Assembly (NCBI GenBank): GCA_040905685.1
Contig: JBBDRB010000086.1
Coordinates: 1 to 64,000, forward strand
Origin: JBBDMU01 sp040905685
Lineage (GTDB): Bacteria; Bacteroidota; Rhodothermia; Balneolales; Natronogracilivirgulaceae
Length of the DNA stretch: 64,000 nt
Direction: 5' to 3'
Shown here: positions 46,920 to 55,821 of the stretch, piece by piece
Numbering within the stretch: position 1 is the first letter of the stretch
Layout of the letters: every line of letters begins with the position of its first letter
Translations under genes and position numbers: made by a program
Notes under the pieces: model-generated
The model's input: the letters and a program-made list of their open reading frames with translations, nothing else
What the model was told of the DNA's origin: nothing
Databases searched by the model: none

Positions 46920-47226
46920 TTATGGCCGCTCTATGTCATACGTATGAAGATGCGACAAATCACTTTCCGGCATGAAGTAGGCGTGCAGGCCGGTCATATG
47001 GCGCGTCTTCGGTCCGCGAAGTCGGAACAATAATCTCAACGGATGACAAATAAAACAGGTCATCTATTTTGGTCAAGCCCTGGGTATGGTAGGTATTAAA
47101 ATCAAGCATTACCGAACCGGCCGGCTCCCACTGGGTATCACGGGTGAGTTGGTGGAGGTTGATCGCGAGATCATCATTTCGATCACAACTAGAGGTGATA
47201 AGAAGAACCATTAGGAGGATTGACAT
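46920..47226 (-). pseudogene. DUF6454-like gene with an internal deletion and frameshift
   Basis: The N-terminus is intact (lipoprotein-type signal ending SSC; LHQLTRDTQWEPAGSVMLDF; YHTQGLTKIDDLFYLSSVEI), but the frame ends after 88 residues. In another frame the sequence continues HMTGLHAYFMPESD and SHLHTYDIERP to a TAA at 46920-46922, which looks like the true C-terminus. The two parts meet at about 46990-47005. DUF6454-type proteins are several hundred residues long, so the middle has been lost. The family assignment is moderate. Confidence 0.55.
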
Positions 47227-47295
47227 GAAACTTCTTTAGTTTTTCAGCAGAATTTTTAAACATAGTAGCAGGCAATATACAGTATATTGCATTCA

Positions 47296-48141
47296 ATGAA
47301 ACACCCCACGAATATCATTATGGATTCAGGTAAAGTTAAGCAAATGCAAACAGGGTTCATCGTAGTCTTAATGATGATCCTCTTTACGGCCAGCCCGCAA
47401 ACCCGGAATCATCGTGTTACGATAATCGCCCACCGGGGCGCAATGGTCGAACGCCCTGAGAATACCATGGCCGCCTATCAACGGGCCGCTGAACTGGGAG
47501 CCGATATGATAGAGATCGATCTCCGCACAAGCCGCGACGGCTTTCTGTATGTTCTGCATGATGCCCATCTGGACCGTACGACCCGAAGGCAGGGAGACGC
47601 TTCTGAACTTACCCTGGCCGAATTGGGAAAGCTCGATGCAGGATCATGGTTTGATCCTATTTATTCAGCCGAAACCATTCCCTCGTTTCGGCAGGTCCTG
47701 GATTGGGCTTTACATACTGATCTCCAATTGCTTCTGGATCTAAAAGAATCCGGTCCCGGATATAACGAAACGGTAGCCGCCGAGGTACTTTCTGCCGGTA
47801 TGGAGGATAGGGTAATCGTTGGCGTCCGCTCTCCGGAACAGGCCACGGAATTTAACAGGCTGCTGCCGGACGCCCGGAAGTTGGCATTTATGGGATCTGC
47901 GGATGATATAGAGCTTTATGCGGAAGCCGGTACAGGTATAATGCGTGTGTGGTTATCCTGGCTCGATGAAGATCCGGCTTTGGCCGGCCGGGTAGCTAAA
48001 ACCAACCGGAAGCTGATGATAAACGGTACCCAGGGAGATTTGGAAGAAACCAGGAAGATCATGAGTTATGAGCCGGATTGGATCCTCGTTGACGATCCGG
48101 CCAGACTCCGGCATTCACTGGAAGAGCTATATCCCCGTTGA
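47296..48141 (+). CDS. glycerophosphodiester phosphodiesterase family protein
   Basis: 281 residues from ATG 47296 (an in-frame TTG at 47287 is possible, as are later Met codons before the signal-like segment FIVVLMMILFTASPQ). The GDPD core is clear: IIAHRGAMVERPENTMAAY, ADMIEIDLRTSRDG, LYVLHDAHLDRTT. It hydrolyses glycerophosphodiesters to glycerol-3-phosphate and alcohol, probably in the periplasm. Single gene; the 229 bp after it are AT-rich with no clear feature. Confidence 0.88.
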   Translation: MKHPTNIIMDSGKVKQMQTGFIVVLMMILFTASPQTRNHRVTIIAHRGAMVERPENTMAAYQRAAELGADMIEIDLRTSRDGFLYVLHDAHLDRTTRRQGDASELTLAELGKLDAGSWFDPIYSAETIPSFRQVLDWALHTDLQLLLDLKESGPGYNETVAAEVLSAGMEDRVIVGVRSPEQATEFNRLLPDARKLAFMGSADDIELYAEAGTGIMRVWLSWLDEDPALAGRVAKTNRKLMINGTQGDLEETRKIMSYEPDWILVDDPARLRHSLEELYPR

Positions 48142-48370
48142 AGCAAAAAGGCCCGCATGAAAAGAGGGATATATTTGTATTGATGAATATATTTATTATT
48201 CTATATATTAGATATAAACTATTCGTCACCAAAAACCATTATTATCATCATAGAGAGAAAACTCCCACGAAGAGGTGTCGTACGGTATCTATATTGACCT
48301 GTTACAGACAGGGGAAATGGGGCTCACTAATAAAATGATTCTGAGTAAATAACTTTACCTATATTCGATC

Positions 48371-48883
48371 ATGAAACAACTATGGCCGACTATTATATTA
48401 TGCATTGTTGCAACCTGCAGCTACGGGCAATCATTAGAGATTGGCTATTCCCCCAATTCTTCGACCGTGTGGGCTACCACCCCTGATGTTTCGCATTTTA
48501 CAATGGGGGTAAATTTCTATGAAACCGGCGTATTTACGGCCTATGTGCGATACGTTCGCCTGACTTTCCAGAAAACCTACTGGGATGAAACAGGGCAGAT
48601 CATTGCCGATACCCATGATGCCCTTTTCTTCATTCCACTGAAATTCCGTTATGAAAACGGGCGGTTTGAACTTTTTCAAAGAAGCGGCCTGGGAAGGTTT
48701 TTTGAGCATTTCCCAACCGTAAGAGGCATGAAAACCCATTTTATTCTCGAAGCCGGGGCTAAATTCCGCATCAGTAACCACACCTACATTACCCTGGTGT
48801 ATTCTCACATTTCCAACGGCTACCGGTCCCGGCTCAACCCGGGTGTGGACAATTTTGTCCCTTCGTTTGTGGTTTCCTTTTAA
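48371..48883 (+). CDS. PagL-like acyloxyacyl hydrolase family outer-membrane protein
   Basis: 170 residues, signal peptide ending SYGQ, then a small beta-barrel with alternating strands and a terminal Phe (VPSFVVSF). The tail YSHISNGYRSRLNPGVDN matches the lipid A 3-O-deacylase signature, with the catalytic His-x-Ser pair at H146 and S148. It may deacylate lipid A in the outer membrane. The stop is 1 bp from the convergent ftsH stop. Confidence 0.7.
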   Translation: MKQLWPTIILCIVATCSYGQSLEIGYSPNSSTVWATTPDVSHFTMGVNFYETGVFTAYVRYVRLTFQKTYWDETGQIIADTHDALFFIPLKFRYENGRFELFQRSGLGRFFEHFPTVRGMKTHFILEAGAKFRISNHTYITLVYSHISNGYRSRLNPGVDNFVPSFVVSF

Positions 48884-48884
48884 T

Positions 48885-50795
48885 TTATTTACCCACTAGC
48901 TTCAGGATCTCCTCGCCCATAACTTCCTCTTTTTCAAGCAGGAGCTCGGCCAGCCTGTCAAGCGAAGACCTGTAGGTTTTCAGAACTTCCTCAGCCCTGC
49001 GAAAGGCTTCTTCCAGGATCTTATTGGCTTCTTTGTCGGCCTCCCGCGCGGTCTCGTCACTGTACTCACGCTGTGAACCCATCTGTTCTCCGATAAAGAC
49101 CTCGTCCCGTTGTCCGCCGAGGGCCGTGAACCGGAATTTTTCGCTCATTCCCCAGTCCAGCACCATCTTCCTGGCCAGTTTGGTGACCTGCTTTAAATCA
49201 TTTTCCGCACCGCTGGTAGCCGTGCCAAAAATCATCCGCTCGGCAGCCCGTCCTCCCATAATCACAGCCAGCCTGTCGAGCAGATACTCCCTGCGGTACA
49301 GGTAGCGGTCCCCTTCCGGCATCTGCTGGGTCACCCCCATGGCCTGTCCCCTCGGGATGATCGTTACTTTATGTATGGGGTCGGTATTATCCAGGACCGC
49401 AGCAACAATAGCATGGCCTCCCTCATGATAGGCCAGCAACCGCCGCTCCTCGTCTTCCAGGATGACGCCTTTTCGTTCCAGCCCCATCGTCACCTTGTCC
49501 CGGGCCAGGTCAATATCACGCTGGGTTATTTTATCCCGGTTATCACGGCCCGTGAGCAGGGCGGCCTCGTTGAGCAGGTTTTCAAGGTCGGCACCGCTGA
49601 ATCCGGGAGTACCCCGTGCAATTTTGTCCATGTCGATATCATCGGCCAGGGGTTTGTTTTTGGCATGCACCCTGAGAATTTTAACACGGTCATCCTTGGT
49701 AGGAAGGGAAACTTCTACCCTTCGATTAAATCTTCCCGGCCTCAACAGCGCTTTATCCAGTATATCCGGCCTGTTCGTTGCCGCCATGACAATTACATTT
49801 TCGTGGGGTTCAAAACCATCCATTTCGGATAAAAGCTGATTGAGGGTCTGTTCCCGCTCATCGTGTCCCCCCCCGAGTCCCGTGCCCCTTCGCCGGCCAA
49901 TGGAATCCAGTTCATCAATAAAAATGATGCTTGGCGAGGACTCTTTTGCATTCTTGAACATATCCCGCACCCGTTTAGCTCCTACTCCAACCAACATCTC
50001 CATGAAGTCCGACCCCGTAATAGAGAAAAAAGGAACACCGGCCTCACCGGCAACGGCCCGGGCCATCAGGGTTTTACCCGTACCGGGGGCGCCATACAGC
50101 AATATCCCTTTGGGCAGCTTAACGCCAAGTTTCTCGAATTTGGAAGGTTCTTCCAGATAAGCTACAATCTCCTGAAGCTCCTGCTTGGCTTCATCCGACC
50201 CGGCGACATCCTCAAAAGTGGTCCTTTTCCCTTCTTCGGGCTTGTGCAGCTTTGCCTGACTTTTGCCGATGGAAAACATGCCCTGTCCGTCACCGCCCTG
50301 CATTCGCCGGAACATGATAATGCCTATCAGCAGGATAATAAAAAATGGGACCGTCATAAAAAGTATCCACAGCCAGGTATTATCCTGTTCGGGAACTACG
50401 GCTACGCTAACGCCCTGCTCTTCCAGTAACGCCATAAGGTTATCGTCCCCGAACGGAGGCAGATAGGTCTCAAACTCGGAAAAGCGGACGGTATCCTCTT
50501 CGGCCGTTACCCGTTCAGAGGGTTGATTCAACTGGCCGGTTAAACGCTCCCCCTGTACCGTGACCTCTTCTACGTTGCCCTGGCGCAGTTCGGTTAAGAA
50601 ACGGCTGTAATCAATCTGATCCGGGCCAAGCACCCCGTCGAAGTAGGAATAAAACAGCCACAGGACCAGCATGGAGGCTATTACTATATAAAATAGCATG
50701 ATCCCGGATACCCCTTGTTCCGGTGGCTTATGTTGACCGCGGTATCCACCTCCCGATGGCTTCCCACGGTCATCTGTTTGGTTGCTTTCAGACAC
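48885..50795 (-). CDS. ftsH: ATP-dependent zinc metalloprotease FtsH
   Basis: 636 residues: cytoplasmic Gly/Pro-rich N-terminus, two membrane spans (about 32-50 and 141-162) around a periplasmic domain, AAA ATPase with Walker A GAPGTGKT (235-242), Walker B IIFIDELDSIG, SRH NRPDILDKALLRPGRF, and the zinc site HEGGH (457-461). It degrades unneeded or damaged membrane and soluble proteins as a hexamer. Divergent from the PAS kinase gene. Confidence 0.97.
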   Translation of the reverse strand: MSESNQTDDRGKPSGGGYRGQHKPPEQGVSGIMLFYIVIASMLVLWLFYSYFDGVLGPDQIDYSRFLTELRQGNVEEVTVQGERLTGQLNQPSERVTAEEDTVRFSEFETYLPPFGDDNLMALLEEQGVSVAVVPEQDNTWLWILFMTVPFFIILLIGIIMFRRMQGGDGQGMFSIGKSQAKLHKPEEGKRTTFEDVAGSDEAKQELQEIVAYLEEPSKFEKLGVKLPKGILLYGAPGTGKTLMARAVAGEAGVPFFSITGSDFMEMLVGVGAKRVRDMFKNAKESSPSIIFIDELDSIGRRRGTGLGGGHDEREQTLNQLLSEMDGFEPHENVIVMAATNRPDILDKALLRPGRFNRRVEVSLPTKDDRVKILRVHAKNKPLADDIDMDKIARGTPGFSGADLENLLNEAALLTGRDNRDKITQRDIDLARDKVTMGLERKGVILEDEERRLLAYHEGGHAIVAAVLDNTDPIHKVTIIPRGQAMGVTQQMPEGDRYLYRREYLLDRLAVIMGGRAAERMIFGTATSGAENDLKQVTKLARKMVLDWGMSEKFRFTALGGQRDEVFIGEQMGSQREYSDETAREADKEANKILEEAFRRAEEVLKTYRSSLDRLAELLLEKEEVMGEEILKLVGK

Positions 50796-50832
50796 GTAAA
50801 AATGATTTGAGCATGATCAAAAATAACACCTG

Positions 50833-50845
50833 CCTGTATAACAGG
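50833..50845. promoter_or_regulatory. 13-bp palindrome between ftsH and the PAS kinase gene
   Basis: CCTGT-ATA-ACAGG, perfect arms, lies 38 bp upstream of ftsH and 105 bp upstream of the kinase start in the divergent promoter region. Confidence 0.3.
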
Positions 50846-50949
50846 TAATAATGATGACAGGTTCAATAATATCCAAAGAACTCCTTTTCATCTTATCATC
50901 AATCGTTTATATTAATTCTAACCTCAGAATACGAATATACACTCTCCCG

Positions 50950-52368
50950 ATGAAAACTTTAGTCATTGGCCCTCCTTCCAGGGACCGGACTACCCTGGAA
51001 TCAACCCTCATTGCACGCAATCATCAAATCTCGGTGTATGATAAGGTCGAAGAGGCCTATCGGGATTTTGAGGCGTTGCAACCCGTATTGATCCTGTTGA
51101 CCCATACGGGTGATAAAGCCATGCAGTTCTGCAAGTTCGTCCGGTCATTGCCTGAGGGGAACAGCATAACCATACTGGCCGTTCTGACGGAAATTGACCA
51201 GAAGCATCTTGATGATATCATTGCAGCTGAAATTGATGAATGCATTATTGAATCCATTCACAACACCGAGCGGCTAAATGTGCGCCTTGCCTTTGCGGAA
51301 CGCCAGGTGACGGAAAAAACCCGGCGAAATAAAGCCGAGAACAACCTTCGCTTAAGTGAGGCCCACGCCCGGAGCATCCTGGAGATGACCGTCGACGGAA
51401 TCATTACCATTGACAAGGTAGGAACCATACGTTCTTACAATAAAGCCGCAGAGCGCCTTTTCGGATATCAGACCGAAGAGGTAATCGGCAATAACGTATC
51501 CATGCTGATGCCGGAACCCTATAAAAAAGAGCACGACGGATACCTGGATAACTATATGAAATCGGGGCATCGAAAAATCATAGGTATCGGAAGGGAAGTC
51601 TCCGGCAAGAGAAAGGACGGATCGGTTTTCCCCATGTATCTGGCCGTCAGTGAGGTGGAACTGCGCGACCAGAGAATATTCACCGGCATTGTTCGTGATA
51701 TCTCCGGACAAAGGCGGCTGGAACAGGAGATTCTCCGTATCAGTGAACATGAACGGCAACGCATCGGGCAGGACCTGCATGACGGGTTGGGACAGATGCT
51801 AACGGGTATCGGGCTGATCAGTCAGAACGTATCCAAAAACCTGGAGAAAGAAAACAGTTCCCAGACCGCTGAAGTGAAAGAAATCACAAAGCTTATCAGG
51901 GAAGCCGATCAGCATGCACGGGGTCTGGCACGGGGACTGATTCCTGTGGAATTTGACAGCCAGGGGTTATCGGCTGCCCTGGAAAGACTATCGGATAATG
52001 TCCGGAAGCTCTTTAACATCGCCTGCGACTTTACTGAAATTCACCCCTGCCATTTTGACGATCCGGCCATGGTCATCCATTTGTATCGCATTGCCCAGGA
52101 GGCGGTTAGCAATGCGGTTAAACACGGCAAAGCTGATGAGGTCGAGATCATCCTGGATGGCAGTCAGGATCGCCTGTACCTGCAGGTTATGGACAACGGC
52201 CATGGTTTCCCTGACAACTGGGAGGAGGACAAGGGACTCGGGGTACGGATTATGCAATTCCGGGCCCGGTTAATTGGTGCAGAGCTGGACATCCGCAGTA
52301 AAAAAGATGAAGGGACCGTCATTGCCTGTAAGTTGCTCGATATTGCCTACCCCGAAAATTATGCTTAA
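50950..52368 (+). CDS. FixL-like PAS histidine kinase (HisKA_3 type) with N-terminal pseudo-receiver
   Basis: 472 residues from ATG 50950; an upstream in-frame ATG (50851) reads through non-coding-like sequence. Residues 1-115 resemble a receiver fold without its acidic pair or phospho-Asp (VIGPPSRD; LILLTHTGD). The PAS domain (about 140-255) has MPEPYKKEHDGYL and RKIIGIGREVSGKRKDG, the FixL pattern in which the His (H195 here) is the heme ligand and the Arg of GREV (R215) contacts O2. Then HisKA_3 with RIGQDLHDGLGQ (H277), N box QEAVSNAVKHG and G boxes DNGHGF and GLGVRIM. It overlaps the regulator gene by 8 bp. Confidence 0.88.
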   Translation: MKTLVIGPPSRDRTTLESTLIARNHQISVYDKVEEAYRDFEALQPVLILLTHTGDKAMQFCKFVRSLPEGNSITILAVLTEIDQKHLDDIIAAEIDECIIESIHNTERLNVRLAFAERQVTEKTRRNKAENNLRLSEAHARSILEMTVDGIITIDKVGTIRSYNKAAERLFGYQTEEVIGNNVSMLMPEPYKKEHDGYLDNYMKSGHRKIIGIGREVSGKRKDGSVFPMYLAVSEVELRDQRIFTGIVRDISGQRRLEQEILRISEHERQRIGQDLHDGLGQMLTGIGLISQNVSKNLEKENSSQTAEVKEITKLIREADQHARGLARGLIPVEFDSQGLSAALERLSDNVRKLFNIACDFTEIHPCHFDDPAMVIHLYRIAQEAVSNAVKHGKADEVEIILDGSQDRLYLQVMDNGHGFPDNWEEDKGLGVRIMQFRARLIGAELDIRSKKDEGTVIACKLLDIAYPENYA

Positions 52369-53005
52369 AGTCATTATAGTAGACGATCACCCCCTGATGC
52401 GCAAAGGAATGGCCTTGACGCTGTCTTCTGAAATGGATATTGATGTGGTCGCCCAGGCCTCCAGTGCCGAAGAAGCCCTCGATATGCTAAAAACGCTGAA
52501 ACCGGATGCCGCCGTGGTTGACATTTCCCTGCCCGGGATGAACGGTATTGACCTGATCAGGCACCTGCAGACATTCCGTCCGGAAATTAAAGCCCTGGTC
52601 GTATCCCGTCACGATGAGGAACTCTATGCCGAGCGCGCCATCCGTGCCGGCGCAAAGGGATACCTGATGAAACTGGAAGCCGGAGACGTGATTGTTCAGG
52701 CAATGCGCCGCATAGCAAGCGGCGGGATCTATATCAGTGAGGAGATTAACAACCGCCTGCTTATGAACATGGCCACAGGCAAAACGAATAAAAGCCATTC
52801 CCCGCTTGAAATGCTCAGTGACCGGGAGCTTGAGGTATTCGAACTCATCGGCAAAGGTAAAAGTACCCGGGAAATAGCAGACCAATTGCATGTTTCGGTT
52901 AAAACGGTGGAAACCTACCGTTCCCGGATCAAGGAAAAACTAAACATAGGCTCAGCCTCTGAACTCATGCAACAGGCCGTACAGTGGATGTCCAACGGGG
53001 GCTAG
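52361..53005 (+). CDS. NarL/FixJ-type response regulator
   Basis: 214 residues from ATG 52361, overlapping the kinase gene. The receiver is intact (IIVDDHP, D54 in VVDISLPGMNG, Lys104 in GAKGYLMKLEAG), joined to a LuxR-type helix-turn-helix (LSDRELEVFELIGKGKSTREIA, then VKTVETYRSRI). It is the partner of the FixL-like kinase. Targets are unknown; the nos cluster 5 kb away and the adjacent YceI operon are candidates. The TAG stop shares a CTAG palindrome with the stop of the convergent gene. Confidence 0.92.
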   Translation: MLKVIIVDDHPLMRKGMALTLSSEMDIDVVAQASSAEEALDMLKTLKPDAAVVDISLPGMNGIDLIRHLQTFRPEIKALVVSRHDEELYAERAIRAGAKGYLMKLEAGDVIVQAMRRIASGGIYISEEINNRLLMNMATGKTNKSHSPLEMLSDRELEVFELIGKGKSTREIADQLHVSVKTVETYRSRIKEKLNIGSASELMQQAVQWMSNGG

Positions 53006-54414
53006 GGAACCCGGTTTATAGAATTGTGGCTGTCGGTGATCTTTTTGTTGTCCGGCCCTATGATTAATTCTCGTTTGATGATATTACCGGACAGGATGCA
53101 TGAAACCGTGGCGAAAATACCGCATGTTTCTACATTATTCGAACCGATTATATGAAAATCAGTCGGGTCATTGGCCCCGGGGGAGTTTATGCTGATATCT
53201 TTTTGGACCGTATTGTTTTCCAATGAATTACTGAAGCAGGTATTCGACCGGATATGGATATTATGGCAGAAATAACTCCATATGCCGGCACGTGCACAGC
53301 CTTTTACCGTGTTATGACTGATCAGGCCATGGTCACAGTACTCCAGCACGATTCCATGTCCCCCGGCGCCCGAAATGAAATTACCGTCAATTTCGATGTG
53401 GGATATTTCAGGGCCGGACTCTATGGATCGCATATGAATGCCGTTTGAATTTATCGACCGCAATGTATTGTTGGCAATAGATATATTGGACCCGGAGGTG
53501 GCGGTTTTTGCCTCCATGAAAATGCCCTGACCGCACCGGTCAAATAAATTATTGGCAATGGTTACATCCTGCCAGTTCTGGGCGACAATACCCTCCTTCC
53601 CCAGATTAATAAACTCACAATTGGCAATAGTGATGTATTCGTGCCGGGCTCCTTCCCTCGTCGAATGGGTACCAATTCCGGCCGTATTGCCATTTTGGAA
53701 GGTGCATCTGTTGATGAGAACATTACGGCAGGTGGTCTCGTCTGACTCTCCGAACCACGGAAACATACCGGGCGAGCCCATCAGGTCGATTTGCACCATC
53801 TCCGTGGAACTGCGTGTCAGCGTCATTCCTTCAAAATGACAATCCTGGATCGTGGCCCCGTCAATGGCATTGATCTCCACGTGATGCCAGTTAAATACAT
53901 CCCGTACCGTCAAATCCCGGATGGTAATGTTGCGGGCATGACCAAATCCCAGGGGGGTAACATTGGATGGGAAACGCGCCGCCCTGGCATCCCATATTCC
54001 ACCTTCCACGGTGATATTACCCTGGCCTTCATACCCGTTGACCGTTTCCGTTCCATTGACCAGCATAGCATCCATATCGGAATTGCGGGCTATACGGGCA
54101 TTTTTGGCTAGTTTCAGGGTGGTGTTCTGGTATATTACCAGTACCCCGGTAATATTATAAACGCCGGCGGGTACATACACCGTCCCGATTCCATGGTCCC
54201 TTGCATAAACCAGTGCATCGCGGATGGGCCGGGTATCATCGGCCCGGCCATCTCCCATGGCCCCGAATTCCGTTACGTTGCAAACCGGAGCGGATTCAAA
54301 AACCCGGTCTCCTGCAACGGCACAGGCCGCGCCGTTAAATGCCAGAGGATAACCGATGACCGCGCCTGATCCGGCGGCCATGGACTTGAAGAATTTCCTG
54401 CGGGTTGAATTCAT
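53002..54414 (-). CDS. Tat-exported right-handed beta-helix protein (pectate-lyase superfamily)
   Basis: 470 residues from ATG 54412-54414, where STRRKFFKSMAAGSGAVIG forms a twin-arginine signal; the upstream in-frame ATG (54561) adds a Cys-rich stretch without signal. The start of the fold is the Pectate_lyase_3 block NVTEFGAMGDGRADDTRPIRDAL and VYVPAGVY, followed by many beta-helix coils (ITIANCEFINLGKEGIVAQ; ISIANNTLRSINSNGIHM). It probably cleaves or binds a polysaccharide; the catalytic residues are not evident. Confidence 0.8.
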   Translation of the reverse strand: MNSTRRKFFKSMAAGSGAVIGYPLAFNGAACAVAGDRVFESAPVCNVTEFGAMGDGRADDTRPIRDALVYARDHGIGTVYVPAGVYNITGVLVIYQNTTLKLAKNARIARNSDMDAMLVNGTETVNGYEGQGNITVEGGIWDARAARFPSNVTPLGFGHARNITIRDLTVRDVFNWHHVEINAIDGATIQDCHFEGMTLTRSSTEMVQIDLMGSPGMFPWFGESDETTCRNVLINRCTFQNGNTAGIGTHSTREGARHEYITIANCEFINLGKEGIVAQNWQDVTIANNLFDRCGQGIFMEAKTATSGSNISIANNTLRSINSNGIHMRSIESGPEISHIEIDGNFISGAGGHGIVLEYCDHGLISHNTVKGCARAGIWSYFCHNIHIRSNTCFSNSLENNTVQKDISINSPGANDPTDFHIIGSNNVETCGIFATVSCILSGNIIKRELIIGPDNKKITDSHNSINRVP

Positions 54415-54610
54415 AGAACAGAGGTTTGTTATTATTTCTGCACCGATGGCACCGTAAATGTAAGGGAATAACCTACAAAGCACTTCTTTATCCCCTACAG
54501 GTCTTTCAGGATTGGCATGGCAAACCCTGACAGGTATTTTGCTCATTTTTACATCATACAAAGTGAGGGTAACCTCATCGGAATTCTAAATAACATAAAG
54601 ATAAATTATT

Positions 54611-55195
54611 ATGAAACGGATATTTAGTTTTTTTACTGTAATCACCGTGCTGACGCTAAGCACCGCCCTGGCTCAGAATACCTCTTATAAAATTGCTGCT
54701 GGCAGTCAGGTCATTATTGAAGGGACCTCCACTGTTCATGACTGGTCGGTGGAAATTGATAAATTACAATCCGGTTTGGTCGTAAGCTCCGGTGAGGACG
54801 CTTACTCCATCCTCAACACTACCATTGATATCAAAGTTGATGATCTGAAATCGGGCAAGGGCCGTATGGACCGTCTGATGCATAGTGCCTTGAAAAAAGA
54901 CGCTCATCCCGCCATCACCTTCCGTCTTGATCCGGCCCGGACGACCCTAACCGGATCCAATGGAACCATGACCGTTACGGTTACCGGTTCGGTAAACATC
55001 GCCGGGGTGGAGCGCATGATATCACTTAACCTGGATGGAAAACGGAATGCAGACCAAACCGTTCAGTTCACCGGATATAAAGATTTGAAAATGTCAGACT
55101 TCAAGGTGGATCCCCCAACGGCTATGCTGGGCACGATCCGTTCAGGCAATGATATCACGATCCGTTTCGATCTGCGTTATTCACCGGTAAACTGA
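54611..55195 (+). CDS. YceI-family protein
   Basis: 194 residues with a signal peptide (FSFFTVITVLTLSTALAQ) and a YceI lipocalin-like barrel: SYKIAAGSQVIIEGTSTVHDWSVE, LKSGKGRMDRLMHSALK, HPAITFRL, SVNIAGVERMISL. YceI proteins bind isoprenoid or other lipids in the periplasm. First of four tightly spaced genes that lead into the Rrf2 and nos genes. Confidence 0.88.
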   Translation: MKRIFSFFTVITVLTLSTALAQNTSYKIAAGSQVIIEGTSTVHDWSVEIDKLQSGLVVSSGEDAYSILNTTIDIKVDDLKSGKGRMDRLMHSALKKDAHPAITFRLDPARTTLTGSNGTMTVTVTGSVNIAGVERMISLNLDGKRNADQTVQFTGYKDLKMSDFKVDPPTAMLGTIRSGNDITIRFDLRYSPVN

Positions 55196-55203
55196 GAACT
55201 GTC

Positions 55204-55821
55204 ATGCCTGTTTTTTCTATCCTGATAGCACTGATGGCCTTGACCGGCTTTGGATTCCCCAAAGCCGGCGACCTTACCGTTACGCTGATCGCGAAACAGG
55301 GAAGCATGATCTGGATTGAAGGAAGTACCAATGTGAATGACTTTCACTGTGACGCCCGAATATTCCATGGTATCGGACTGATGAAAGCCGGTAATATCAC
55401 CCCTGCCAAAAGGGTAAAAAAAAATGTTTTGAGCATTCAGGCCCACATTCCCATTGACGGCTTCGAATGTGGCAAACGTAGGATGAACCGTGATCTGTAC
55501 AATGCCTTGAAAGGCGACAGGCATCCGGAAATATCGTTTGAATTTCTGGAAGCGGCCATAGCCGGCGATTCCATAACCGTTACAGGCTATCTTACCGTTG
55601 CCGGGGTTGTTCAGATAATCGTGTTTGATGTAAAAGGATACGCTCAGGACGACACTGACTGGAGGATCAGCGGGTCTGCCAGTATTTTTATGAACGACTA
55701 TAACATCGATCCTCCATCCCCTTTATTAGGCATGATCAAGGTTAACGACCGCTTGTCAGTGAATTTTGATTTTCTGGTTGATGTAAACCATGACCTGTCC
55801 GAGGCCTATAACCATGAATAG
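55204..55821 (+). CDS. divergent YceI-like protein
   Basis: 205 residues; short signal (ILIALMALTGFGFP), then a shorter YceI-like barrel (MIWIEGSTNVNDFHC; CGKRRMNRDLYNALKG; HPEISFEFLEAA; YLTVAGVVQIIVFDVKGYA). It resembles the upstream YceI protein at the same landmarks (TNVNDF versus STVHDW), so the pair probably arose by duplication and divergence. It starts 8 bp after its neighbour and overlaps the next gene by 8 bp. Confidence 0.75.
   Translation: MPVFSILIALMALTGFGFPKAGDLTVTLIAKQGSMIWIEGSTNVNDFHCDARIFHGIGLMKAGNITPAKRVKKNVLSIQAHIPIDGFECGKRRMNRDLYNALKGDRHPEISFEFLEAAIAGDSITVTGYLTVAGVVQIIVFDVKGYAQDDTDWRISGSASIFMNDYNIDPPSPLLGMIKVNDRLSVNFDFLVDVNHDLSEAYNHE

Noticed and set aside
54564..54577. 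TGAGG-GTAA-CCTCA palindrome before the YceI gene
   Set aside because: Arms are only five bases and no related copy was seen at other promoters in the window; kept as a note only.
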